From Leucothrix mucor (GTDB lineage Bacteria; Pseudomonadota; Gammaproteobacteria; Thiotrichales; Thiotrichaceae), in assembly GCA_011322515.1 (NCBI GenBank), contig DRMS01000001.1:1-17224 (forward strand): DNA of 17,224 nt. Reading direction: 5' to 3'. Positions 8,751 to 15,881 of this stretch are shown one piece after another. The notes below the pieces were generated by a model. The model ran no database searches and was not told where the DNA came from. It saw only the letters and a list, made by a program, of their open reading frames with translations. The translations under genes were made by a program, and so were the position numbers. Within the stretch, counting starts at the first letter, position 1. The number at the start of each line of letters is the position of its first letter.

Positions 8751-11700
8751 TTAGTCTTTCTCAAGCTCAATATTCAAACAAAGTGAACGAATTTCTTTCA
8801 TCAATACATTAAATGACTCAGGCATGCCTGCTTCCATCTGATGATTTCCATCCACTATATTTTTGTACATTTTGTTACGTCCAATGACATCATCTGACTT
8901 AACCGTTAACATTTCCTGAAGTGTATAAGCGGCTCCATAGGCCTCTAATGCCCAGACCTCCATTTCACCAAAGCGTTGACCACCAAACATGGCTTTACCG
9001 CCTAATGGCTGTTGCGTCACTAGACTGTAAGGCCCTGTAGAGCGCGCATGCATTTTATCATCAACCAAGTGGTTTAGTTTCAGCATATGCATATAACCAA
9101 CCGTTATATCGCGCTCAAAGGCAACACCAGTGCGCCCATCAAATAACTGAATTTGACCTGACTCAGGTAAGTCCGCAAGTCTCAGCATCGCTTTAATTTC
9201 AGCCTCTGATGCACCATCAAACACAGGCGTTGCCATTGGCACACCACGGCGCAAATTACCTGCAAGCTCTACAATCTCAAGGTCAGTCATCTCACTTAGG
9301 TCACCTTGATCAGGATTACCACCTGTTGAGTAAATTTCAGTAATAAATGCTCTTAGTTTGTCAACCTCAGCTTTAGCATCTACCATCCGTCCAATTTTCT
9401 CACCAAGCCCTTTTGCAGCCCATCCAAGATGAGTCTCAAGCACTTGCCCTACATTCATTCGAGAAGGAACACCGAGTGGATTCAATACAATATCAACGGG
9501 TTCACCATTCGCCATATGCGGCATATCTTCAATAGGAACAATGCGTGAAACCACACCCTTGTTTCCATGACGACCCGCCATTTTATCACCAGGTTGCATA
9601 CGACGCTTAACCGCAACAAAGACTTTAATCATCTTTAATACGCCTGGTGCTAAATCGCCTCCTGAGAGGATTTTATCTTTCTGCTTTTGCAAATGCTCTT
9701 CGTAGTATTTCTTTTTATCTTTTAATGATGCACTTAGATTTTCAAGTTGCGTATTAATTTCATCATTGCGCATGCGCAAATCAAACCATTCAATACGTGC
9801 AACCTCGTCAAGATAAACTTTAGTTACTTTCCCACCTGGCTTAATTCCTGCTGGACCACCGTCAACCACTTTGTTAAGAATCAAATTTTCAGCACGAGAA
9901 AATACATCTTCTTCAAATAGACGCAACTCATCACGCAAGTCATTGCGTACACTGGCAAGTTGGTCTTCTTCAATCGCTATAGCACGTGAGTCTTTTTCCA
10001 CACCATCACGCGTAATAACCCGCACATCAATAACGGTACCGTAAGTACTTGTCTTGACACGCGCCGACGTGTCTTTAACGTCTGATGCCTTTTCGCCAAA
10101 AATAGCACGCAGTAGTTTTTCTTCTGGCGTTAATTGTGTTTCACCTTTTGGTGTTACCTTACCCACTAGAATATCGCCTGGCTTAACCGAAGCACCCACC
10201 TGAATAATTCCCGCCTCATCCAGCTTGGCTAATAAACTTTCGCTTACATTAGGAATATCTGCGGTAATTTCTTCCGCGCCTAGTTTGGTATCTCGCGCTA
10301 AACAAGTAGCTTCCTGAATATGAATTGAAGTAAAACGATCCTCATCAACAACACGCTCTGAGATTAAAATCGAGTCCTCGTAGTTGTAGCCATTCCAAGG
10401 CATAAAGGCAATTTTCATATTTTGCCCCAATGCTAGATCACCTAGATCCGTAGAAGAACCATCCGCAATGACATCACCTCTAGCAATCACATCACCACTT
10501 TTCACAATGGGACGCTGATTTAAACAGGTATTTTGATTTGAACGCGCATATTTAAGCAAGTTGTAGATATCAACACCACCGTCTTGCTGTGCTTCATCAT
10601 CATTAACGCGAACCACAATGCGGGTTGCATCAACAAAATCAATAACACCGCCACGCCTAGAGACAACAGCAGAGGCAGAATCAACCGCAACAACACGCTC
10701 CATGCCTGTACCTGATAACGGTGTATCAGCACGCAAACAAGGAACAGCTTGGCGTTGCATGTTTGACCCCATCAGCGCACGGTTTGCATCATCATGCTCC
10801 AAGAAGGGGATTAATGATGCAGCAACGGATACAATTTGCTTGGGTGAAACATCCATGTATTGAATTCTAGCGGGAGCAGATGTCATGAATTCATTTAATT
10901 CACGAGCAGATACCATATTATCAACAAATGCACCCGTCTCATCGAGTTTTGCGCTTGCCTGAGCAATAACAAAACGCGATTCTTCAATTGCAGATAAGTA
11001 CTCAATTTGATCTGTCACCTTAGCATCAACTACCTTTCTATAAGGTGTTTCAAGGAAGCCATAATCATTGGTTTTAGCAAAAACTGCCAGCGAGTTAATC
11101 AGACCGATATTAGGCCCTTCAGGTGTTTCGATAGGACAAACACGACCATAATGTGTTGGATGCACATCTCGAACCTCAAAACCTGCACGCTCACGGGTTA
11201 GACCACCTGGTCCTAAGGCTGAAATACGACGTTTATGAGTAACTTCTGATAGTGGGTTATTTTGATCCATGAATTGTGACAATTGACTGGATCCAAAGAA
11301 CTCTTTTACAGCTGCAGAAACAGGCTTGGCATTGACCATATCTTGAGGCATTAAACCTTCGCTTTCCGCAACTGTCAGACGTTCTTTAACTGCACGTTCA
11401 ACACGCACAAGACCAATGCGAAAAGCATTTTCCGCCATTTCACCAACGCTTCGTACACGACGATTACCTAAGTGATCAATATCATCCACAACGCCCAGAC
11501 CATTACGAATATCAATCAGCGCCTTTAAGCCATTGACAATATCAGAAGATGCTTTTCCATTGGCTTCTAACGCTCTATACTGTTCGCCAAATTCTTCTAC
11601 TAATGCTTTTGATGCAGCGTCCTTACGAGCACTAAGGTAATTCAGATCAAAAAGAATGGAAGGTCCTTTTTCTTCAGGGTAATCAAGACGACGATTAAAC

Positions 11701-12929
11701 TTCATTCTTCCCACAGATGAAAGATCATAACGCTCTTCTGAAAAGAACAAATTATGGAATAGATTTTCTGCAGAATCCTTAGTGGGTGGCTCACCAGGAC
11801 GCATCATTCGATAAATTTCCACCATTCCATCTAATGGCGTTTCGGTGGAATCAACCTTTAAGGTATTAGAGATAAAGGCACCGCAATCAAGCTCGTTGGT
11901 ATAAATAACTTTGAACTTTTTAATATCATTATCACGCAATAGCTCAATCACTTCTTCTGTTAGCTCAGTATTAGCTCCCAGCAAAAGCTCACCCGTTGAT
12001 TTATCAATAATATTATGCGCAATTATTTTTTCTTGAATATACTCTTCGGGAACGCTCAACTCTTTAACGTTTGCTTTATTCAGTAAGCGCACATGTTTTG
12101 CAGTAATACGACGACCATTCTCAACGATTATCTTGCCGTCAATTTCAATATCAAAGGATGCCAACTCTCCACGCAAACGCTCAGGATCTAAGGCTAAACG
12201 AACACTGTTCGCACCCAAGGTAATCGCAGTAGTATCAAAGAAGAAATCTAGAATTTCTTCCGTACTCATCCCTAAGGCACGCAGTAAAATAGTTGCGGGG
12301 AGTTTTCTGCGACGGTCAATTCTAACAAACACACCGTCTTTAGGATCAAATTCGAAATCCAACCATGATCCACGATAAGGAATCACCCGCGCGTTATGCA
12401 ATAACTTTCCAACGGTATTGGATTTGCCTTTATCATGATCAAAAAACACACCAGGAGAGCGGTGCAACTGAGACACAATAACCCGCTCAGTACCATTAAT
12501 GACAAAAGAACCTTTCTCTGTCATCAAAGGCATTTCACCTAAGTAAACCTGCTGTTCTTTTATATCTTTAACTACTTTTGTTTTCTTCGGGGCATCTTTA
12601 TCATAAATAACCAAACGCAAGGTTGCGCGTAAAGAAGAGCCGTACGTAAGACCTCGCAGTTGACATTCTCTAACATCAAAAACAGGTGCCGCAACTTCAT
12701 AATCAACATATTCTAACTGCACATAACCAGAATAACTGACAATGGGAAAGACCGATAAAAAGGCACCATGAAGCCCTTTATCTTTGCGGTCTTTTAAAGG
12801 AATATTTGTTTGCAAATATTGACGAAATGATGCTAACTGAATTTCCAACAAGCTAGGAATATCTAGTGCTTGTGGACGTTTACCAAAATCCTTTCGGATA
12901 CGTTTCTTATCAGTAAAAGAAAGAGCCAT
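8751..12929 (-). CDS. rpoB: DNA-directed RNA polymerase subunit beta
   Basis: Beta forms much of the RNA polymerase active cleft and the rifampicin pocket. The 1392-residue product is about 50 longer than the 1342 of E. coli. The rifampicin region SSQLSQFMDQNNPLS to HKRRISALGPGG lies near residues 547-576. Asp555, His565 and Ser570 (E. coli 516, 526, 531) are wild type, so no resistance change is visible there. Also present are PGDKMAGRHGNKG and the C-terminal LGGKAMFGGQRFGEMEVWALE. Compared from memory with E. coli, most extra length is about 33 residues between GRMKFNR (407-413) and LIDIRNG (from 471). A GAGG Shine-Dalgarno sits 7 nt before ATG. The gene follows a 454-nt structured spacer after rplL, so its level is probably set by attenuation and RNA processing as well as by the upstream promoter. 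Confidence 0.99.
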   Translation of the reverse strand: MALSFTDKKRIRKDFGKRPQALDIPSLLEIQLASFRQYLQTNIPLKDRKDKGLHGAFLSVFPIVSYSGYVQLEYVDYEVAAPVFDVRECQLRGLTYGSSLRATLRLVIYDKDAPKKTKVVKDIKEQQVYLGEMPLMTEKGSFVINGTERVIVSQLHRSPGVFFDHDKGKSNTVGKLLHNARVIPYRGSWLDFEFDPKDGVFVRIDRRRKLPATILLRALGMSTEEILDFFFDTTAITLGANSVRLALDPERLRGELASFDIEIDGKIIVENGRRITAKHVRLLNKANVKELSVPEEYIQEKIIAHNIIDKSTGELLLGANTELTEEVIELLRDNDIKKFKVIYTNELDCGAFISNTLKVDSTETPLDGMVEIYRMMRPGEPPTKDSAENLFHNLFFSEERYDLSSVGRMKFNRRLDYPEEKGPSILFDLNYLSARKDAASKALVEEFGEQYRALEANGKASSDIVNGLKALIDIRNGLGVVDDIDHLGNRRVRSVGEMAENAFRIGLVRVERAVKERLTVAESEGLMPQDMVNAKPVSAAVKEFFGSSQLSQFMDQNNPLSEVTHKRRISALGPGGLTRERAGFEVRDVHPTHYGRVCPIETPEGPNIGLINSLAVFAKTNDYGFLETPYRKVVDAKVTDQIEYLSAIEESRFVIAQASAKLDETGAFVDNMVSARELNEFMTSAPARIQYMDVSPKQIVSVAASLIPFLEHDDANRALMGSNMQRQAVPCLRADTPLSGTGMERVVAVDSASAVVSRRGGVIDFVDATRIVVRVNDDEAQQDGGVDIYNLLKYARSNQNTCLNQRPIVKSGDVIARGDVIADGSSTDLGDLALGQNMKIAFMPWNGYNYEDSILISERVVDEDRFTSIHIQEATCLARDTKLGAEEITADIPNVSESLLAKLDEAGIIQVGASVKPGDILVGKVTPKGETQLTPEEKLLRAIFGEKASDVKDTSARVKTSTYGTVIDVRVITRDGVEKDSRAIAIEEDQLASVRNDLRDELRLFEEDVFSRAENLILNKVVDGGPAGIKPGGKVTKVYLDEVARIEWFDLRMRNDEINTQLENLSASLKDKKKYYEEHLQKQKDKILSGGDLAPGVLKMIKVFVAVKRRMQPGDKMAGRHGNKGVVSRIVPIEDMPHMANGEPVDIVLNPLGVPSRMNVGQVLETHLGWAAKGLGEKIGRMVDAKAEVDKLRAFITEIYSTGGNPDQGDLSEMTDLEIVELAGNLRRGVPMATPVFDGASEAEIKAMLRLADLPESGQIQLFDGRTGVAFERDITVGYMHMLKLNHLVDDKMHARSTGPYSLVTQQPLGGKAMFGGQRFGEMEVWALEAYGAAYTLQEMLTVKSDDVIGRNKMYKNIVDGNHQMEAGMPESFNVLMKEIRSLCLNIELEKD

Positions 12930-12959
12930 CGTGTTTCCTCGTCTAACAACGGTATTTTT

Positions 12960-12995
12960 CCAAAAAGATCACACATAACAAATGTTATCTTTTGG
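12960..12995 (-). promoter_or_regulatory. Hairpin just upstream of the rpoB ribosome binding site
   Basis: On the minus strand CCAAAAGAT (12995-12987) pairs with ATCTTTTTGG (12969-12960) with one bulged base. Within it ATAACA and TGTTAT form a near-perfect palindrome. The stem ends about 20 nt before the rpoB Shine-Dalgarno. It is A/T-rich and lacks a clean terminal U-tract, so it looks like a translational or stability element rather than a terminator. The role is inferred. Confidence 0.45.
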
Positions 12996-13047
12996 ATAGT
13001 AGGGGATAATTTGATATGAAATAATTAAGCATCTCCGCAGAATTAAT

Positions 13048-13163
13048 CTAACAATTTGCGCTTCCTATTTTCTGTTCTTCTACATTGTTACTTTGGTTAC
13101 ATAGCCCACTATGCTCCCGCCGTAACATTGAAGTTCGAGAAACAGGAAACGAAATTTTGTTAG
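13048..13163 (-). promoter_or_regulatory. Long imperfect hairpin, probable RNase III processing site
   Basis: Across 116 nt of transcript the two halves fold back on each other. CTAACAA (13163-13157) pairs with TTGTTAG (13054-13048). The adjoining AATTTCGTTTCC pairs with GGAAGCGCAAATT with one bulge and one wobble. CTGTT/AACAG, CTTC/GAAG and TGTTAC/GTAACA continue the helix, and CATAG-TGGG-CTATG caps it. In E. coli the rplL-rpoB spacer is also cut by RNase III, so position and shape agree. The pairing is visible in the sequence; cleavage is inferred. Confidence 0.65.
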
Positions 13164-13165
13164 GG

Positions 13166-13192
13166 TCATTTATTTAGGCACTTATATTCCAT
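13166..13192 (-). CDS. Possible 8-codon leader ORF (MEYKCLNK)
   Basis: A tiny frame ATG-GAA-TAT-AAG-TGC-CTA-AAT-AAA-TGA follows a full AAGGAGG Shine-Dalgarno (13211-13205), but the 12-nt spacing is longer than optimal. Its stop falls 2 nt before the first arm of the long hairpin. The Shine-Dalgarno can pair either with CTCCCTT upstream (13227-13221) or with CTCCTAT downstream (13197-13191), which includes the start codon. It may be a leader peptide or chance; the length gives no statistical support. Confidence 0.2.
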   Translation of the reverse strand: MEYKCLNK

Positions 13193-13234
13193 AGGAGACT
13201 GCAACCTCCTTATATCCCGCAAGGGAGCAACTGA

Positions 13235-13269
13235 TTAAGATGAATTATCAATGTGAAATTGCATCTTAA
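13235..13269 (-). repeat. Inverted repeat in the rplL-rpoB spacer
   Basis: TTAAGATG and CATCTTAA (13235-13242 and 13262-13269) are perfect 8-base complements. AATT segments inside can extend the helix past one bulge. It lies downstream of the attenuator hairpin in the transcript and is one of several stacked secondary structures in this spacer. Confidence 0.45.
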
Positions 13270-13285
13270 GCAGTGACTCTATTGC

Positions 13286-13305
13286 CGCTTAAATCTATTT
13301 AAGCG
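13286..13305 (-). repeat. Perfect short hairpin following the rplL attenuator
   Basis: CGCTTAAA and TTTAAGCG flank a 4-nt loop and form a perfect 8-bp stem immediately after the terminator-like hairpin. Tandem hairpins of this type can act as a backup terminator or protect a 3' end against exonucleases; no U-tract follows. Confidence 0.5.
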
Positions 13306-13306
13306 A

Positions 13307-13340
13307 GAAAAGGCCGACAATGAAAACCATTGTCAGCCTT
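13307..13340 (-). terminator. Terminator-like attenuator between rplL and rpoB
   Basis: On the minus strand AAGGCTGACAATG (13340-13328) pairs with CATTGTCGGCCTT (13322-13310) through 13 bp, with one G-U wobble and a 5-nt loop, and runs straight into TTTT. It begins about 43 nt after the rplL stop. E. coli has a partial terminator at the equivalent place that reduces rpoBC transcription relative to rplJL. The same role is likely here, because no obvious strong promoter was seen in the rest of the spacer and rpoB must be reached by read-through. Confidence 0.85.
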
Positions 13341-13383
13341 GAGCAAAAGCTTAGAAAATAAATTTTCTAATAATAAGCACGTA

Positions 13384-13758
13384 TTACTTTAGCTCGACTG
13401 TAGCACCCGCTTCTTCAAGTTGCTTCTGCACATCAGCGGCCTCATCTTTGCTAACGCCTTCTTTAATGGTTGAAGGTACGCCTTCTGTCATTGCTTTCGC
13501 TTCTTTAAGACCAAGACCTGTAAGTCCACGCACTACTTTGATCACAGCAATTTTCTTCTCGCCAAAGCTAGTCATTACTACGTCAAACTCGTCTTTTTCA
13601 GCAACAGCTTCCTCGCCACCACCCGCAGCTGGAGCAGCAGCAACTGCGGCAGCTGCTGATACACCAAATTTTTCTTCCATATCAGAGATCAATTCCACGA
13701 CCTCCATTACACTCATTTCAGCAATCGCTTCTAGAATATCATCTTTAGATATAGCCAT
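13384..13758 (-). CDS. rplL: 50S ribosomal protein L7/L12
   Basis: L7/L12 forms the flexible ribosomal stalk that recruits and stimulates EF-Tu, EF-G and other translational GTPases. The 124-residue acidic product has the usual three parts: an N-terminal dimerisation segment that binds L10 (about 1-32), an Ala/Gly-rich hinge (about 34-52, AAAAVAAAPAAGGG), and a globular C-terminal domain with KIAVIKVVRGLTGLGLKEAK, the factor-binding surface. A strong Shine-Dalgarno, AGGAG 6 nt before ATG, fits the need for several L12 copies per ribosome. It follows rplJ by 94 nt containing a perfect hairpin, and is followed by the attenuator that separates it from rpoB. Confidence 0.98.
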   Translation of the reverse strand: MAISKDDILEAIAEMSVMEVVELISDMEEKFGVSAAAAVAAAPAAGGGEEAVAEKDEFDVVMTSFGEKKIAVIKVVRGLTGLGLKEAKAMTEGVPSTIKEGVSKDEAADVQKQLEEAGATVELK

Positions 13759-13830
13759 TGTATTCTCCTAAAACCTAAGTCAGTTTAATTTAATTAATTC
13801 AATACACATTTGTATCGAAAAAGTTTTGCT

Positions 13831-13854
13831 AAGAAAATCAGTGATGATTTTCTT
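13831..13854 (-). promoter_or_regulatory. Perfect 10-bp hairpin at the rplJ stop codon
   Basis: AAGAAAATCA and TGATTTTCTT (13845-13854 and 13831-13840) are exact complements around a 4-nt loop. The first arm overlaps two bases of the rplJ TAA. The stem is A/T-rich and is followed by AGCAAAACTTTTT. It could stabilise the rplL message or cause weak termination. It does not look like a full intrinsic terminator, since rplL needs to be transcribed with rplJ. Confidence 0.5.
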
Positions 13855-14380
13855 ATGCAGCTTCTTTTTGTTCACGTACAGCAGCAACAGTACGAACAAG
13901 TTTTCCTGGAACTTCGTTCATTGTACGAACTAGCTTCTCTACAGGCGCTCTCAATGTTCCAGCCAATATAGCCAGAGCTTGATCACGTGTAGGCAATTTA
14001 GCCAGACGATCAATATCTGAAGCAGCAAGCAACTCTCCACCAACGGAAAGCATAGTCACTTCCAACTTGTCATGCTCTTTAGCAAAATCTTTTAGCAAAC
14101 GAGCCGCTGATCCTGGATCTTCCATAGAGAAAGCCAATACCAAAGGTCCGACAAAACCATCACTCATACAGGAAAAATCTGTATCAGCAACGGCAATTCT
14201 TGCCAAATTATTTTTTACTACACGTAGATAAACACCAGTTTCACGCGCTTTCACACGTAGCTCTGTCATCTCACCTACTGTTAACCCACGGTACTCAGCA
14301 GCAACCGCGGAATGAGCATCTGCAGCTACGGCAGCGACATCAGAGACAATCTTTTTCTTGTCTGCTAAAGTTAACGCCAC
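13853..14380 (-). CDS. rplJ: 50S ribosomal protein L10
   Basis: L10 anchors the L7/L12 dimers to 23S rRNA at the stalk base. With a GTG start at 14380 the product is 175 residues (MALTLADKKKIVSDV...), close to the 165 of E. coli and aligned with it from the first residue. A longer reading from an ATG at 14443 would add a non-conserved 21-residue tail with no Shine-Dalgarno support and is rejected. GAGGTGG ends 5 nt before the GTG. Conserved parts include YRGLTVGEMTELR, FVGPLVLAFS and the C-terminal KLVRTVAAVREQKEAA helix that receives L12. The long leader upstream probably binds the L10-L12 complex for autoregulation. rplL follows after 94 nt. Confidence 0.97.
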   Translation of the reverse strand: MALTLADKKKIVSDVAAVAADAHSAVAAEYRGLTVGEMTELRVKARETGVYLRVVKNNLARIAVADTDFSCMSDGFVGPLVLAFSMEDPGSAARLLKDFAKEHDKLEVTMLSVGGELLAASDIDRLAKLPTRDQALAILAGTLRAPVEKLVRTMNEVPGKLVRTVAAVREQKEAA

Positions 14381-14385
14381 AGTAT

Positions 14386-14392
14386 CCACCTC
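14386..14392 (-). promoter_or_regulatory. rplJ ribosome binding site, decides the GTG start
   Basis: GAGGTGG on the minus strand lies 5 nt before the GTG at 14378-14380. It is the only good Shine-Dalgarno near the 5' end, and the resulting N-terminus matches L10 from other bacteria. Confidence 0.8.
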
Positions 14393-14399
14393 TCTTGTT

Positions 14400-14640
14400 C
14401 GGCAATAAGGAAATATCAGAAATTTGAAACTTCCAAAAACCACCGTTAATCAAACATTCAAACAATTTTTAATAAAACCATCTAGAATGTAATAAATAAC
14501 GACGTTACCAAACCATTAACTGACTTGGTTACGTCGCCTACGCAGGCTTGATTTAAAAAAATCGTATTAAGTTCTAATAATTTAAAAACACCTACGGTCT
14601 TTGACGACATACAAGTAATGCATATCTTCATTACACCACC
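14400..14640 (-). ncRNA. Candidate L10 leader (autoregulatory mRNA leader of rplJL)
   Basis: The 303-nt rplA-rplJ spacer holds no gene. In its transcript CGTAGG (14596-14591) can pair with CCTGCG (14546-14541). GACGTAACC (14535-14527) pairs with GGTAACGTC (14509-14501) apart from one A-A mismatch. The motifs ACCGTAGGTG and CCTGCGTAGGCGACG resemble, from memory, the L10 leader of enteric bacteria, where the L10-L12 complex represses translation. Position and motifs support this; a covariance-model search would settle it. Confidence 0.6.
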
Positions 14641-14667
14641 GACATTTCATTAATATAAAGCATCGAC

Positions 14668-14695
14668 AGTATATTTATAGCTTCTACAAAGACAA
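14668..14695 (-). promoter_or_regulatory. Possible rplJL promoter overlapping the end of rplA
   Basis: TTGTCT (14695-14690, 4 of 6) and TATACT (14673-14668, 5 of 6) are 16 bp apart on the minus strand, with the -35 inside the last rplA codons. E. coli has an rplJ promoter in the matching interval. The match is moderate and A/T-rich DNA gives chance hits. Confidence 0.4.
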
Positions 14696-15379
14696 ACTTG
14701 ACTGGTCAACTACAAGCCCTGGCCCCATCGTTGTAGAAACAGAAATTTTCTTTAAATAAACACCTTTTGCTGAAGATGGCTTAGCTTTTACTAAAGCACT
14801 CAACAATGTATTTAAATTTTCAGCCAGCGCATCCGTATCAAACTCTGCATTACCAATACGACACTGGATAATACCGCCTTTATCTGTACGATATCTTACC
14901 TGACCACCCTTGGCATTTTTTACTGCTCCAGCAACATCTGGAGATACCGTTCCAACCTTTGGGTTAGGCATTAATCCGCGAGGACCTAAAATTTGACCTA
15001 GCTGACCAACAACACGCATGGCATCAGGACTAGCAATAACAACATCAAAATCCATATTGCCTTTTTTGACTTCTTCAGCTAAATCTTCCATACCAACAAT
15101 ATCTGCACCCGCTGCCTTTGCCGCTTCTACATTATCGCCTTGCGTAAATACTGCTACACGAACGGTCTTACCCGTGCCATTTGGCAACACCGTAGAGCCT
15201 CGCACAGCCTGGTCTGATTTACGCGCATCAACACCAAGATTAACACTAACATCAACACTCTCTAGAAATTTTGCACTAGGAAGGTCTTTTAGCAAATCAA
15301 AAGCATCGCTAATTGCATATTGCTTGTCGATATCAATCTTTTCATTTATTTCTTTTTGACGTTTACTTAGCTTGGCCAT
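14684..15379 (-). CDS. rplA: 50S ribosomal protein L1
   Basis: L1 forms the mobile L1 stalk that guides deacylated tRNA out of the E site, and in many bacteria it represses its own operon. The 231-residue product is close to the 234 of E. coli. It contains DVSVNLGVDARKSDQAVRG in the first domain, the signature GQLGQILGPRGLMPNPKVGTVS, and RYRTDKGGIIQCRIG. Its ATG overlaps the rplK stop by one base (TAATG), and a GGGG run lies 9 nt upstream, so its translation is probably coupled to that of L11. It ends with TAG at 14684, followed by the 303-nt rplJ leader. Confidence 0.98.
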   Translation of the reverse strand: MAKLSKRQKEINEKIDIDKQYAISDAFDLLKDLPSAKFLESVDVSVNLGVDARKSDQAVRGSTVLPNGTGKTVRVAVFTQGDNVEAAKAAGADIVGMEDLAEEVKKGNMDFDVVIASPDAMRVVGQLGQILGPRGLMPNPKVGTVSPDVAGAVKNAKGGQVRYRTDKGGIIQCRIGNAEFDTDALAENLNTLLSALVKAKPSSAKGVYLKKISVSTTMGPGLVVDQSSLSL

Positions 15380-15813
15380 TATTCAACCCCCTCAGTTTCG
15401 ATCCCCATACTACGCGCACTACCCGCGATCGTACGTACGGCAGCATCCATATCTGCTGCTGTTAAATCTGGCTCTTTCAATTTTGCAATTTCTTCTAATT
15501 GCTCACGATTAACCTTACCAACCTTCTTTGTGTTTGGTTCGCCACTACCTTTTTTCAGACCGACTGCTTTTTTTAATAAAATTGAGGCGGGAGGCGTTTT
15601 AGTAACAAAAGTGAAACTACGATCATTATAGACAGTAATAACAACTGGAATAGGCATCCCTTGCTCTACACTTTGTGTTGCCGCATTAAACGCTTTACAA
15701 AACTCCATGATATTAACACCATGCTGACCTAGAGCAGGCCCAACAGGCGGACTTGGATTAGCTGATCCAGCGGGGACTTGTAGTTTAATATAGGATTCTA
15801 CTTTTTTAGCCAT
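15379..15813 (-). CDS. rplK: 50S ribosomal protein L11
   Basis: L11 binds the GTPase-associated centre of 23S rRNA and is needed for RelA activation during amino-acid starvation. The 144-residue product (142 in E. coli) begins MAKKVESYIKLQVPAGSANPSPPVGPALGQHGVNIMEFCK, with the Pro-rich N-terminal domain typical of L11. The C-terminal rRNA-binding domain carries TPPASILLKKA and the closing GSARSMGIETEG. A GGAG Shine-Dalgarno is 8 nt before ATG. It starts 68 nt after nusG, and its stop overlaps the rplA start. The 68-nt spacer has a possible L1 target. Confidence 0.98.
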   Translation of the reverse strand: MAKKVESYIKLQVPAGSANPSPPVGPALGQHGVNIMEFCKAFNAATQSVEQGMPIPVVITVYNDRSFTFVTKTPPASILLKKAVGLKKGSGEPNTKKVGKVNREQLEEIAKLKEPDLTAADMDAAVRTIAGSARSMGIETEGVE

Positions 15814-15826
15814 TATCTATACTCCA

Positions 15827-15855
15827 TGGGTGCAAACGTCCTACGACTCCCCACA
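15827..15855 (-). promoter_or_regulatory. Candidate L1-binding site before rplK
   Basis: The minus strand reads TGTGGGGAGTC, then a short connector, then TTTGCACCCA. TGGG and CCCA can close a small stem with purine-rich internal bases, loosely like L1 target hairpins that mimic the 23S rRNA site. E. coli L1 represses rplKA through a site in this leader. The structure is weak and is offered only as a candidate. Confidence 0.3.
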
Positions 15856-15881
15856 TTCAGATGATTAATAAATTTTTTTCC

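Noticed and set aside
8751..12929. Rifampicin-resistance changes in rpoB
   Set aside because: Asp555, His565 and Ser570, equivalent to E. coli 516, 526 and 531, are all wild type.
13448..13771. 107-codon plus-strand open frame with an Ala/Pro run
   Set aside because: It mirrors the Ala/Gly hinge of rplL on the opposite strand.
14381..14443. Longer rplJ start (ATG at 14443) adding 21 residues
   Set aside because: The extra residues are not conserved in L10 and there is no ribosome site for that ATG. GTG at 14380 has GAGGTGG 5 nt upstream and matches the family N-terminus.
15018..15359. 113-codon plus-strand open frame
   Set aside because: It is antisense to rplA and has a composition typical of a reverse-complement shadow (Ser/Thr/Ala-rich).
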